From contig CM049318.1 of NCBI GenBank assembly GCA_026874595.1, forward strand, positions 60,672,250 through 60,736,249: DNA of 64,000 nucleotides, given 5' to 3'. Source of the DNA: Sipunculus nudus. Its lineage: Eukaryota > Annelida > Sipuncula > Golfingiida > Sipunculidae. This document shows positions 46,501-60,000 of this stretch, in pieces (within the stretch, counting starts at the first letter, position 1; each line of letters starts with the position of its first letter). The translations under genes and the position numbers were made by a program. The notes beneath the pieces were generated by a model that saw only the letters and a program-made list of their open reading frames with translations, ran no database searches and was not told the origin of the DNA.

Positions 46501-46887
46501 TAAATTAAAAAAAAATTATAATATGATGATCCAAATAATCACAACGTGTTAAGAGTTGTACCAGAGGGATAATCCGTGTTTGAGGGAGAGTGAATTTGTG
46601 TCGAAACCAGCTTTGTAACCAAATACTACTTTTAATTACAAATGAGCGGACGCAGTTTGTTTCATTTTCATCATAAATGATAAAACAATGTAAAGGGATA
46701 TTCTAGACATGGGATCGGAATCAATTGAAAATTACTACCTTAAATATCCGTTGCTTATACACATTACTTGTACTTAGTTGCGGATCCAGAAATTCAAGAA
46801 CGGGCGGGGGGGGGCGCTAATATTGGGCTGGCGGACAATTAAGTTCGTAAATTGTGCATTTAATTGTTTTCTTTTTGGGATGGGTGT

Positions 46888-46974
<87 letters not shown>

Positions 46975-49900
46975 CGGGGTGCTTTCCTAGTGAAGCGGTT
47001 TGACCGCCGGACATGGGCGCCACCGACATGGGTTCGAATCCCGGATCGGCCAAATATTTTGCCCTGACAATTTGTCTTCGTAACAATATATATAGGTGTA
47101 TATAAATAAATCAGATAGCAATAAACTGTGAAAAGCTTAACTTAATGATTTAATTGCTAGGGATTTATAAAGGGATCTAGAAAAATCACGAGTGAATGGG
47201 AAAGACACAGATAATAAGAGGTGTTGCGGGGAGGGGGGGGGGGGGGGCGCCAATGATACTTATACCAAAGGCGTTCACTAACACAAGCACATTGAAGACC
47301 GCGCAAGTTCAATAAGTGAACAATAGAAAAATACGGACGATAACACGTGATCGTGACAGCACAAAAAGCCGGCATTGACATATCTAACCACATATCTCTG
47401 TATCCACTGCAATGTCACGTCTCCTGTATTCCTGTCAAATCATTCAGGATGTTTTCACATTGACACGGATCCGTTTATCTATTATAGAAAAGCTTATGTA
47501 CCATCTTGATTTTGCATCTGGTCAGCATATATGACAAACATTGGAAGGAAAATGTAGGACTGAAACTACATTATGTGACAACGTCATTTAGTCTAATTCT
47601 TGATAATGAATGTTGAATTAATAAGTCGTCTGAGGACAACAGAGCTCGGTACGGGGCATTCAGAAAACAAAGAGCAGCGCAGGGATGCGTAATATGCCCA
47701 TCATATTTCTTGTGACCTCTGACCTCATTTAATATGCATATATTTTGGCGGGAATCAAACTTAGGAGAGAAATTATATTTGTTAATATTTCTATTTAGTT
47801 TCATGAAAATCAATTATATTCCTGCTAAGTAATAACAGCGACACCATAAAGTAGGCTGGTGAACTCTGACCTCATTGAATATGTGAGGATTTTGCCGGGA
47901 ATCAAATTTAGGCGAGATATTATATATTGGTTTATATTTCTGTTGTGTTTATTAAAATCCATCAGAGTTCTAAAGAAAAAATCTCAAAACTTTAACCTGT
48001 GCTGGGTTGGGATCTGTAAGAATTTTGTTCGTTAAGTGCTAATTACTGGCCCAAAAATGAAATATGGGGAAAAAATCTTATAGCTGTGATATTGTCACTG
48101 TAAATCAGAATACAAAGTTTAATTGAAATATCTTCATTAGCAAAAGGGCCTCATGAGCAAAAGGGCCTCACTAAAAAACTTTAACCCGAATTTGTTTATG
48201 AAAACGGGTTGACCTCTTTCTTTGACCTTTTGACCGCCAAACGATAGGGGGATTCCTAACCCCATACACTAAAAAAAAAAAAAAAAAGAAAAACCAGATT
48301 GGTTAAATATATAACCAATTTAATTGGTTTAGCCAGTTTTGGTTGTTTTAACCAAGATATTGTTTATCTTAACCAATGATTTGTTAAAGTACTAACCAAA
48401 CCAGTTGGTTGTTTTGACCAATTTTTATTGGTTAACAGAATAAAAATACGGTATGTAAGTTTAACCAATATATTGGTCAATTGATAACCAAAATATTGGT
48501 TACTTTAGCACACATATATGACCAATTTGTTGGTTGAGATGATATTGGTTGATTTAACCAACAAATTGATAATTTCGACCAACTTGTAACCAAACTCATT
48601 GGTCATTTTGACCATTTTTTATTGGTCGACCGTTTGGTTGCATATATTTAACCAGTTTTCTTGGTTGATAAAACATTTGTTGATTTTATCAACATATTGG
48701 TCATTTTACCAACTGATTGGTCAAGCACTGACCAAATCGATTGGTCAGTTTTAACCATCAGACACAAAAGTGCTCCAAATCAGATACAAGAGATGTAAAC
48801 TTCACTGGCTGAGGGTCAAAACGTCTGACTTGAATGTGAGCGGTCACAGGTTCGATTCCAAGACCGGGCGGAATTTGTGTTTCCCCTTGAAACCAACACC
48901 AAAGCAACCCGAAACTGGAGGATAACAAACAAGAAGACCTTCAATCAATCTGAAGAATAAAACAACTGAAAAGGGGACTAAAAGTAGCAGTGCACACATA
49001 AATGTGTCCACTAGTCTGATCAATTTGAATTGGTTCATTTGACCAATTTATTATCTGATTTAACCAATTGGTTTTGGTTGACCTCAACCAAAATACATTG
49101 GTTGAGAATAACCAAATTATTTTGGTCAAACGGACCAATTTTGTTGGTTTAAATGATCAGCTGTGTTGGTTGCTCTGACCAACATATAGGTTGATTTGAC
49201 CAATACCTGTTGTTTGATTACAACCAAAATAAATTGGTTGTTTTGAACAATAAATTGTTTGGACATATTTTGACCAATTAAATTGGTTGGATTTAACCAA
49301 TTTTTTTGGTTGATTCAACCAATCTGTTTTTTGACTGATATACAATACATATATATGATATATGAAAGTTATAAGAGTGGTTGTTGAGTTTTAAAGAGTT
49401 ATCTCAAATCTTTAACCTGAGCTGGGTTCGAATAGTTAAGTGCTTATTACTGATCAAGAAATCAAAATATGTGGAAAGATTCAATTGTTGTGCTGGGTAT
49501 TGTCACTGTACATCACTATACTAAATTTAATTGAAATATCTTCATTAGCATATGTAGCAATGAGCCCAACAATAAAAAAAAAACTAAACGGACTTGTTAA
49601 TGAACAACCGGGGCCTGTGACCTTCACCTTTGACCTTTGTATCACTAAATCATAGGTGGAGGTGGGGGGGGGGGGGAGGGGGGAGGATTCCTACCCCTAC
49701 GCAATACATTTGTGAAATATAAAAGCAATAGGGTAAGTGGTTGCCGAGTTCTAAAGAGTTAACAGAAAATTTTGACCTGAGGTGGGTGGGGATCTTTGTT
49801 CGTTAAGTGCTAATAACTGGCCCAGAAATTAAATACTTTTTATAGCTGTGCTCGGAATTGACACTGTACATCAGTGTATTATGTTTAATTGAAATTATCT

Positions 49901-52900
49901 TCATTAGCATTAGCAATGAGCCTAACAAAAAAACTTTAACTTGATTTATTCCTGAACAATTGGGACCTGTGACCTTGACCTTTAACCTTTTGATCCTTAA
50001 AGCATAGGTGATATTTCTAACCCCCATATAAAATACATATATTAAATATTGAAGCAATATATGGTAAATAGTTGCTGAGTTATAAAGAGTCAAGTAAAAA
50101 CTTTAACCTGAGCTAGGCTGGGATCTGTACAAATTTTGTTCGTTAAGTGCTAATTGCTGGCCCAAAAATTAAAATATGGCGAAAGTTTTAATAGCTGTGC
50201 TAGGCATTGTCACTGTACATCAGTCTACTTAGTTTAATTAAAATATCTTCATTAAGTATGGAGTAATGAGCCTATAACGAAAAAACTTTATCTGATTGGT
50301 TCCACAACAACGAGGGCCTGTGATGTTTACATTTAACGCCGATATCATTGGGTGGGTGGGGGGGGGGGGGATTCCTAACAACCTATACAATACAAATGTG
50401 TAAAATGTAAGCAATAAACAAAAAAAAACTTTTTACATGGGTGCTACGGACACCCCCCGACAACGCCGGGGGTACGGTATATAAACTCACCGGAACAAAG
50501 AGCTAAAAGGTGATGTTATTGGGAATATATTTAATTTTTTTATGGTATAAACATATCTCATAAAATAAAAAAAAAATTAAAGCAAAAAAAAAAAAACAAT
50601 GTTCCAAATTGACCATACAGCTACCTTCAATAACGCAGACGCATTTAACGCATATTCATGTTTTTTTTTTAAATTGCATGTTTCAATGCTAAACACGTTA
50701 GGGAAAGAAGGTATGTTGGACATAAAGTATGAAAAATAGGACTGAGACAAAAAATATAGGAAAGGTAGGACAGCCGTTTGGGTAGTAATTCAGGTAATGT
50801 GCTGATATCACATCTTTGAATACATTTTTAACCAGGGGTAATGAAAGGTGCACTTTGGTGTTTATTCCAATGTTTTATGTATAAAATTCAAAAACGTGTA
50901 GCCATCTATTTTAAAAATCAGCATTAATGTCAAAGGGGGATAAAGAGAGGGCTCGGGGGCGCCCAAATATTTTCGTTAGTAGAAAATATAATAATATTCG
51001 CTTTATACCGAAAAGCATCGCTTGGTTTTGCGTCTGGTGCCTTATTCTTCCTCACATACTTCTGGGTGCGAGAGTTATGTATAAACATTAGAAACTCCCG
51101 GCACATTTTTTTTACCTGTACCAGGTTGCTGAGCCCCCCCCTCCCAATATCCTGTGATTTTTAGCTCAGCTGACTGTAAGTCATCTGAACTATAGCGATC
51201 ACTCTTTGTCCGTCGTCCGTCTGTCTGTCCGTCCGTTAACCAGGCACATATCGTAACCGCTGGACCTAGAATCTTGTTACTTGACATTCTGAGAGGTCCA
51301 TGAAAAATCTCCTTGGAAACCAGAAATTAGGTCTCTGTTACCCATATCCTTTGAGCTATGGGGCCCCAAAGTACTCCCCAGAATAGTCAAAAATTTCATA
51401 CAAAAACTTCAGTATCTAATTAACTGCATCACTGATGGTCATGATTTTTGGCATACATATTGATCAAGATGTGTTCCATCAGTTCCTGCAGACTGGTGGC
51501 GCCAACAGTATTTTTTCGAACACAGTGAGAGACCTATGAAAAATCTCCATTGAAACCTGAAAAAAAGGTCTCAGTTACCCATATCCTTTGAGCTGTGGGG
51601 CACCCAATTACCCCCAGAATAATGGAAAATTTGAAAAAAAAACTACAACATCTCAATAACTACAACACTGATGGTAATGATTTTTGGCATACATATTGAT
51701 CAAGATGTGTTCCACCAGGTCCTGCAGACTGGTGGCGCCACTTGTATTTTTTCAAATTTGTACATTTTTTCTCTCTCTATTTTTGAGACCTTTAAAGATA
51801 TGAACATCTGTTATCAGGGCACAAATCATAACAACTGGATCTAGAATCTTCATTCTTGACACACAGGGAGACCCATGAAAAGTCTCCATGGAAATCTGAA
51901 ATTAGGTCTCTGTTACCCATATCCTTTAAGCTGTATGGCTCCAAAATACCCCCCAGAATAATGAAAAATTTGATACAAAAACTGCAGTATTTCAATAACT
52001 ACAACACTGATGGTCATGATTTTTGGCATACATATTGATCAAGATGTGTTACATCAGTTCCTGCAGACTGGTGGCGCCACTTGTATTTTTTCAAATTTGT
52101 ACATTTTTTCTCTCTATTTTTGAGACCTTTAAAGATATGAACATCTGTTATCAGGGCACAAATCATAACAACTGGACCTAGAATCTTCATTCTTGACACA
52201 CAGGGAGACCCATGAAAAGTCTCCATGGAAATCTGAAATTAGGTCTCTGTTACCCATATCCTTTAAGCTGTATGGCTCCAAAATACCCCCCAGAAGAATG
52301 AAAAATTTGATACAAAAACTGCAGTATCTCAATAACTACACCACTGATGGTCATGATTTTTGGCATACATCTTTATCATGAGGTGTTCCATCAGTTTCTG
52401 CAGCCTGGTGGTGCAACCTATATTTTATTCAATTTCTCGAATTTTTTTCTCTATTTTTGAGACCTTTAAGGATGCTGTCATCTGTTAACGTGGCACAAAT
52501 TGTAACAACTGGACCTAGAATCTTCATTCTTATCATGCAAGGAGGCCAATGAAAAGTGTCTCTGGAAACCTGAAATTAGGTCTCTGTTACCCATATCCTT
52601 CAAGCTATAGGACTCCGAAGTATCCCTCAGAATAATGAAAAATTTGATACAAAGGATGAAGTATCTGAACAACTAATGCAGAGATCACCATGATTCTTTG
52701 CATGGATATTAACCATTAAGTGTTTTTATTAGTTTCTGTAGACTGGTGGAGCCACCTGTATTTTTTTAAAGTTTACGCATTTTTCTCTATTTTTGAGATA
52801 TATAAATACAGAAACAATCTTGGCCTGTTGGTTAATCTGTTTGATGCTTCAGTTGAATGGGTTTAAACTACCATTCAGATGATAAAATTTCCTTTTGCGA

Positions 52901-54014
52901 ATCTCTTAATCTGTTTGATGCTTCAGTTGAATGGGTATATACTACCATTCAGATGATAAAATTTCCTTTTGCGAATCTCTTCCCAGTCAGCTGAGCGTCA
53001 TGACCCATGGGTCACTTGTTATCATTCCATCGTCAATTATTTTTCGTGAGATAGCACCGAAAAACAGCATTTGCATTTAAAAATGATTTTTGACAACGTG
53101 TTTTTACACTCAGCTTGTTTTCTAGGACATTGGTATGATCAGTAAGCCTGGAATATCACCGCATGTGAACAATAAGACCGAAAAATTAATTACGAAACCT
53201 ACTTACCAAACTTTATACCTTATATATTCATATTTAACCCTTTGTATTGAAGTAAATGAAGGCTGTCGTAGTTAAGTGGGGTATACAAATATAACAGGAC
53301 AGAAAACTGTAATGCAATAACAAAATCAATTAACAAATGTGAAAGGAGCAGTTTATTCCTTCTGAAGTGGGAAGTCTGCTTAGATATTTAAACAAACTGT
53401 ACGGGACATCCTTGGTACGGGAAAACTGCTGACATTGCGGTTTCCGTTTGCCAGGATGTAGCAATCAATGTCGTTACAGGCAACAGGAACAAATACTCTG
53501 TTTTCCCTCCGACTCGTTAGTATGGTTTGCTACAAAATCCATAACAGTGCTTCAGAAGTTAATGAAATGAATTTACAGAGTAAATGTTATCCATAGAAAG
53601 TAATATTGAAACAACATTGAATCCAAACACGCAGTGTATGGGGTAGGTAAACTTTTTTCTGACGAGCATTGTTTCACTCGGTCTGGGTGAAGTGTTTTGT
53701 TACCGGTCTGTGAAGGACACGTCGTGCACTAACTAATTAAGTAGTCAGGTTAATTCAGCAGAATTCATTTAATGGGAACCGCGGATGCTCGATGTAACTT
53801 ACGTACAGTCATTCTCTAGTAAATGCAGGTAAATTTCCCATGGCAGGTGACTGATGAGCTGGTCATTCATTTTGTTGAATTAAAACTCAAAAGGTTGCGC
53901 GCGAGCTTCCATGAAACTAAATTATTTGACAACGGATTCACATGTACACTGACATTACAGTACATCTCTCTCTCTCTCTCTCTCTCTCTTTATCTATCAA
54001 TTGATCTTTCTCTT

Positions 54015-54068
<54 letters not shown>

Positions 54069-57000
54069 TTTGGTCTATAAATTATGAAAAAAATGCAAAT
54101 AATAACACACACACATATATATATATACATTATAACTTACATAAGGTACTGTGTTTTACCCTTATTTATTTCTCATCGCAATTTTATTCAGACATTTGAT
54201 GGAATTTTGCGGAGGGTTAGAGCTTTACCCAATTGACAATCTACCACATTTTGGAGGTAGTGGATCACCATAATTTGTTCCTGATAAAGCATCCTGTTCC
54301 ACTGTGTAATAGGACAACTCTTTTATCCGAGGGCCATTCTTTGGACCTGGGGTCGCCTTCGTTCTGTAGCTCACCTGTCAACCGTGTTTGTGAATCGCGC
54401 TTATTTTTAGCTCAGGTAGTAGGATGATAAGGATCCTAGCGAATTTATACATGTAGGCTAGTACTGATTTCTAGTTTCCACCATGGGTCCATTGTGGATA
54501 AGATTTACAAAAACATAGCTTAAAAAGTCGAGACGTTACCTGACATGAAGTAATTGTGCATCCGTTCCTTGTCCATTTTCCGGGCTAATAGTAGTACCTG
54601 GGCGGCCTTCCTCAGCATTTTCTGTAGTTTGCCCATTATCTCCCACCACTGGTTCTGGTCAGCTTCCATCAGCCGCTGGTGACGCTACAAGAAGCGGTCA
54701 AGGGCGTAAGTATCTGGTATTTCTTCTTTGAGTTCGAGTTTTTAAAAGCGGATCCAAGGAAGGGGCCCAGGGGTCCACCCGCCCCCCCCCCCACTTTCTT
54801 TTAGGGCTCAGACCAATTTTTGCGGCGCGGACTTTTCTTTCGGGTTTGTCATAAGTCCTCCTGGGTTGGACCCCTCCTTTTCCAAAATCCTGGATCCTGG
54901 AGTGCTTTACACAAATTGAACTCTTTATTTTTACAATCTGTCTTGAAAGGAGAGCCATCGTTTTCTTTGAAGGTATAATCCGTTAATATTGAACATAGTA
55001 ATTGAATAGAGTAATTGTAAAGTCAGTAAACTAATTGGATATTCTGAAAGTGTACCTTATCCACAAGCATGCGAACTACGGGTCATGATCATCTGCTATG
55101 TTTGGGACTAATAAAACATTAAGGTTTTCTTAGTTGTGAGGCTTGAGATACAAGCCAGAGATTCTCACAGCAATCTCTCCCTTAAAGAGCAGGCAAATTC
55201 ATTTGTCTAAAGTTGATTAATGATTAAATGTGATTTTTTTTAAACAATGCTTGAGATTGGAACGGGTCCATTTTGCTGAAAAGTCCCCTCTGGTTTGGTG
55301 GTGAATTATTAAGAAAGAACATTTGTATCGGAATTGGGAGGGCGAGCCATCCATTTCATGTACTTTGGACTCAGAATGAGAGAGAGTAACATTTTGCATA
55401 CATAGCCCTTAGTATTTACTCGTATGCATTGTCTTTTTTTACCCCACACAACGGACTGGAATGCCAAATTTGAGATCTCGGGCAATTATAAGCTGGAGTT
55501 ATTTTCAAGGTAGTTAGATCTGGCATTATAAAGTAAATAAGGATATTTATTACTTATAGAGTTCTAGTGTGATTATCTGATGAATATTAACTAGTAAAGT
55601 GAATCCTTTGATACTGAATTTGTTTTACGGTCCGATGGTCACACTTGTACAAGCTAAAACATTTACCGCATCGCTTGATGCAGTGAAGCGCGCTCGGTTC
55701 TTTGATCGCATGGTTCTTTGAGCTACTTACAGAAAGGTTTTTTGAAGTGTTCTTTGTCAGCGAAGATAACAGTTCAAATGGTCGGGACAAAGGTTAGGAG
55801 TTAAGGTGAAGATTAAATCCATAAAACCCCCAGGGCAGAGTCCTAACAAAGGCGGTATAATTCATCCATATAATACTGCCGGCTCTACGTGTGGTTTGTG
55901 TTTCATCTGTTACACAATGACTCGCTATGTTCCTCCATTTAAAAAAGCTGAGTTGAAAAATATCTTTCAGGCAGATAGATTTAGTGATCACAATTAACAC
56001 ACTTGAACATCAAAGTAATTTTGTGTGTTAACGGATGCCAAAGACCGCTGTCTTCGACGGTTTCTGTATTTAAGAGTATAGATAAATACTCTGATCTCTA
56101 CTTTCAGTATTGGGATCTCCTGAAGATCGAAATACCCTGCATTTCACAAATATGAGAGGGTAGATATACTTGAATTAATTCTAAGACACATATTACAACC
56201 CTTTAACCATTTCTGACCTTAAATATGTGGATTCAATGTTAGTAAAATCCTTTCCACAAACCGTGAACGTGTCTTTATTCTGGGAGTATTTTTTCCCAGT
56301 GGAATATTCCTTTAGAAAATGCATTACAAAGAAAAACCCGGAGGCGTAGACCCAATTTACAACAAAAGAGATGAATAACTACTTTACTTTTCACAGCATA
56401 TAATAAATATGAATGATTTAAATATCAGAAATAAATAAGTCACAATGAACAACATAACAGTTCCCCTTTTGTCGCATGGGAAAACCCATAATTGACAGCT
56501 GTACAGAGCTTTCTGGAGATCTTGGACCTTTTACATCTCGGCCCACACGAAGTCGGACCACTTAGTACAATCTCGGACCACCCCGTCGACGATCTCGGAC
56601 CACATTCCGTACCATCTCGGACCACTATAGCGGACCCGTTCAGACCTCGATCAGACTCATGATGTCGTTGTCAAATGTGTATGTTCCGTCTTCAAACGAT
56701 GTTAAAGCTAATTATTAAAACGTTATTACTCCACGCATAACTGTTGCCTCTCTCTCTTTATCATTCTCTCCATCATTAATCATTCGCTACATATCGTCTT
56801 AATACTTATTTATAAATAATTCTGAAGTTTGTGCATTTGATCGTGTATTAAAGGATACGAGTGTGTGTGATAAAGAATGAAGGAAAGACAGAATAAACGT
56901 ACGATTAAATGAATGAAAGAATGAATAAAAGATTGAATGAGAGAAAGATTGAATGAATGAATGAAAGAAAGAATGAACGAAAAAAATTTAATGAAAGAAA

Positions 57001-60000
57001 GATTGAATGAATGAATGAATGAATGAATGAATGGATGATAGACAGACAAAATAAATGAAAGATTGAATGAAGAAGGAAAAGAATGAATGAAAGAAAGATG
57101 ATTGAAAAAAATAATGAAAGAAAGATTGAAGGAATGAAGGAAGGAAAGAATGAATGATAGACAGATTGGATGAAAGAATGAATGAAAGTTTGAATGAGAC
57201 TAAATGAATGAATGAATGAAAGAAAGAATGAATGAAAAAAGATTTAATGAACGAAGGATTGAATGAATTACTGAAAGAAACATTGAATGATAGACAGGAA
57301 AAATAAATAAAAGATTGAATGAAGGAAAGAAAGAATGAATGAAAGTAAGAAAGGTTGAATGATAGACAGTTTGAATGAAAGAAAAATTGAATGATAGATA
57401 GACAAAATGAATGAAAGATTGAATGAGAGAAAGATTGAATCTCGTTTTTATATTGTATATATACGAAATTCTAATAAACTTTTATAGCTCTTTGAGTTTA
57501 AATATGATGTCAATTCCCACTTTTGAATTTTTGTTTTATGTATATATCTAAACTACAACTGTTTTCACTCTTTAATATTATCTAGCACAGTAGTTGAATG
57601 GTAGATATGTAAAAGCGATACACCAGTTCTGATTCTTTGATTCACATATGCTCACTTGTACATTTTTAGTTTATGGAGTTTATCACAAATTTCATATTTC
57701 GGTTTTCATACCTTTTTAATATTGTTTATATTAAATTCTAATAAACTCATTTCCCTTTGAGTCAGAATATGGTGTCATGCGTTTCACGCAAACTATTACA
57801 AATTTAGTGTAATTAAGAGTCTGTGCTTGTGTGTGTCAAATGTTTTCTGAGTGGATATACATACTGAGCTATGTCGTAGGCCTAAGTTGTTCAAATGGAA
57901 TTTTTAATATCTGATTTGCGCGCAGACGAAATAATGTGTATTATGAATTTTAACATAACATCAATTATTTCATAATAGTTTAGGCGGCCAGGACATGTAT
58001 GTTACTTTGTTCCGAGATCGTAGTTGCCCGATCGCAAAGTGGTCCGAGATCGTAGTGGCCAGATACGAAGTGGTCCGAGATCGTCGGCCCAGTGGTCCGA
58101 GATCGTAATGGTCAAATCTGAAGTGGTCCGACTTCGTGTGGGCCGAGATGTAAAAGGTCCGAGATCTCCGAGATCTCCGTGTATACAGATGATGTCATGT
58201 AAACACTTAAAAATGTATGACCCGCTTAAATAAAGATGGCTTATCATTCATGGACACATTTGATTTGTCATATCAGTGGAAATAGTCCAAAACGTATTAA
58301 AACATACACTTAAGATTTATTTTTAATTTCTTTATGTAAAATTAGGTCTTCACTTAAATAATGTAGTTTTTCGTGAACTCGTTCTAAAATGTAAGCTTTT
58401 AAGAAAAATATCTCCATGAAACAGTTTTTTTTAAAGCTAGCGGAATGGAACATAAAGTAAAAAAAGGAAACATAAGCACTGAACTTTGATACAAATGCAC
58501 ATATCGTATTGTTTTCCGTATGTTCGTCACTTTATACGGCGATACTAGTAGGTAGCAATGCCATTTTCGTATCAACAAGCAATGGTCTTGGGACGGGAGA
58601 CGTTTAGTGCCCCAAATATATTTAGCAAACCCAATTTTTCATATATTACCTAGAGTACATTAATATGTACGAAGAGTAATCCAGATATCACATCAATTCT
58701 ATGAACAGCTGGCTTTAAGGTTGTATACATATAGGTTGGCTGACCTTATTGTTGAAGTTGGTCAGTATGGAGCTAACTGGCTGCAGGACGTACACGGCTG
58801 GGATGGCATTGTCGTCTCTCTTGTACCACGTGTCAAGCAGCGCCGCGTCCTCCGGAATCTCCTTGATGACCTCACGAAACATGTCTAACTCAGTGGCGGG
58901 AATCAAGGTCGGGATTGGCCGGTATCCGTACTTCTGTCCCAAAAATACCTGCATACAATATACACATGCGGAATAGTCTTGAAAATTTCACTGATGTCAT
59001 ATTTTATTTTTTCACATTATTATATTTTTTATTCAAGAAAGGATCGGCCGGTACCCAGACATCTTTCAAATAAACACCTGACTTACTTTTCACATGTCTT
59101 TGACTTGAAACTTCCACTGATGTCACACTTTCTTTTTTTAACATTATTATACTTTTAGGAAAAACGTCTTCAGGATGTGCCGGTACGCGTACGTCTGTCC
59201 CAGAAATACCTAACACAATATATACCCTTGAAAATTTTAGCGACTTGACGGCATATTTTTTTTAAAACGTATATTAAAATCCATGAAATTTCTTGAATAT
59301 TATCACTGCGATCCCGAACCCTTTTTTGACCTCCGACCAAGTTGCAACTGTGCGTTATCAAACCATGGAGACTTAATATTAAATATCCTTGAATATTGAA
59401 TCTCCTTGATCGAAATAAGTTATTTGTACACGCTCATAGTGAGTGCCATTGAAGTGCACAGACTCCTTTTAAAGTTACTGCTGAGACGCCAAAGTTAACT
59501 GACGGACGGACAGACGGACGGGGAGCTGCCAACACCGTAATAGGAGACATCTAAAAGACCGGCAGATTTTTATCAGCCCGCACAGTCCAACCGTTTGGTC
59601 CCAGAGTCTGAAGAACGATTCATTGTTTTGTTATTGTTGTTCCAGCGAATAGGACTTAAATTTGCACCTTTTAAAGGAAGAGTACTTTGCCCAGACTCTG
59701 CGACTTATACTCTTATCAAACGACTCGTATGAGCCAAAAAATTGCCATCTTGGTTTAACTATCATACCAAGCCCTATTTTGGGACCGATCGTAATTAACA
59801 ATATTTTAGAAATCATAATTTATCTCATTTTTATATGATAAGAGAAAACAACAACGTTTTGCAAAAATCATAACAATTTTAAAAGTGCTATTTAAAGGCA
59901 CTGCCTCAGTGTGTTTATATAGTGCTTTATTTTAAAAAAATATTGTATACGTACTGTGTGTATGTTAAAGGCACTCTGTTACGCGTGTTTGCTTAAAGAA

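Larger units (their letters stand above)
47966..50400. repeat. 330-360-bp tandem repeat, four copies, one interrupted by a transposon
   Basis: Each copy runs through AACTTTAACCTGAGCTGGG, GTTCGTTAAGTGCTAAT, ATTGTCACTGTACATCA, AATATCTTCATTAGC, CTGTGACCTTGACCTTT and GGATTCCTAACCCC. Copies end near 48266 (continuing after 49340), 49700, 50030 and 50390. Copy 1 is split by the element at 48267-49337. Non-coding; NWD intron. Confidence 0.85.

Noticed and set aside
47000-47065. Possible tRNA gene
   Set aside because: Perfect B box but no complete cloverleaf, and SINE-like sequence around it.
48800-48875. Possible tRNA gene
   Set aside because: A and B boxes are present but the acceptor and D stems do not close; a SINE head is the better reading.
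51792-52381. Pairs of open frames, near-identical copies of each other
   Set aside because: They are units of the 337-bp tandem repeat; no codon-level constraint is visible.
56810-57049. Phe/Ser/Ile/His-rich open frame
   Set aside because: Translation of the GAATG simple-repeat field.
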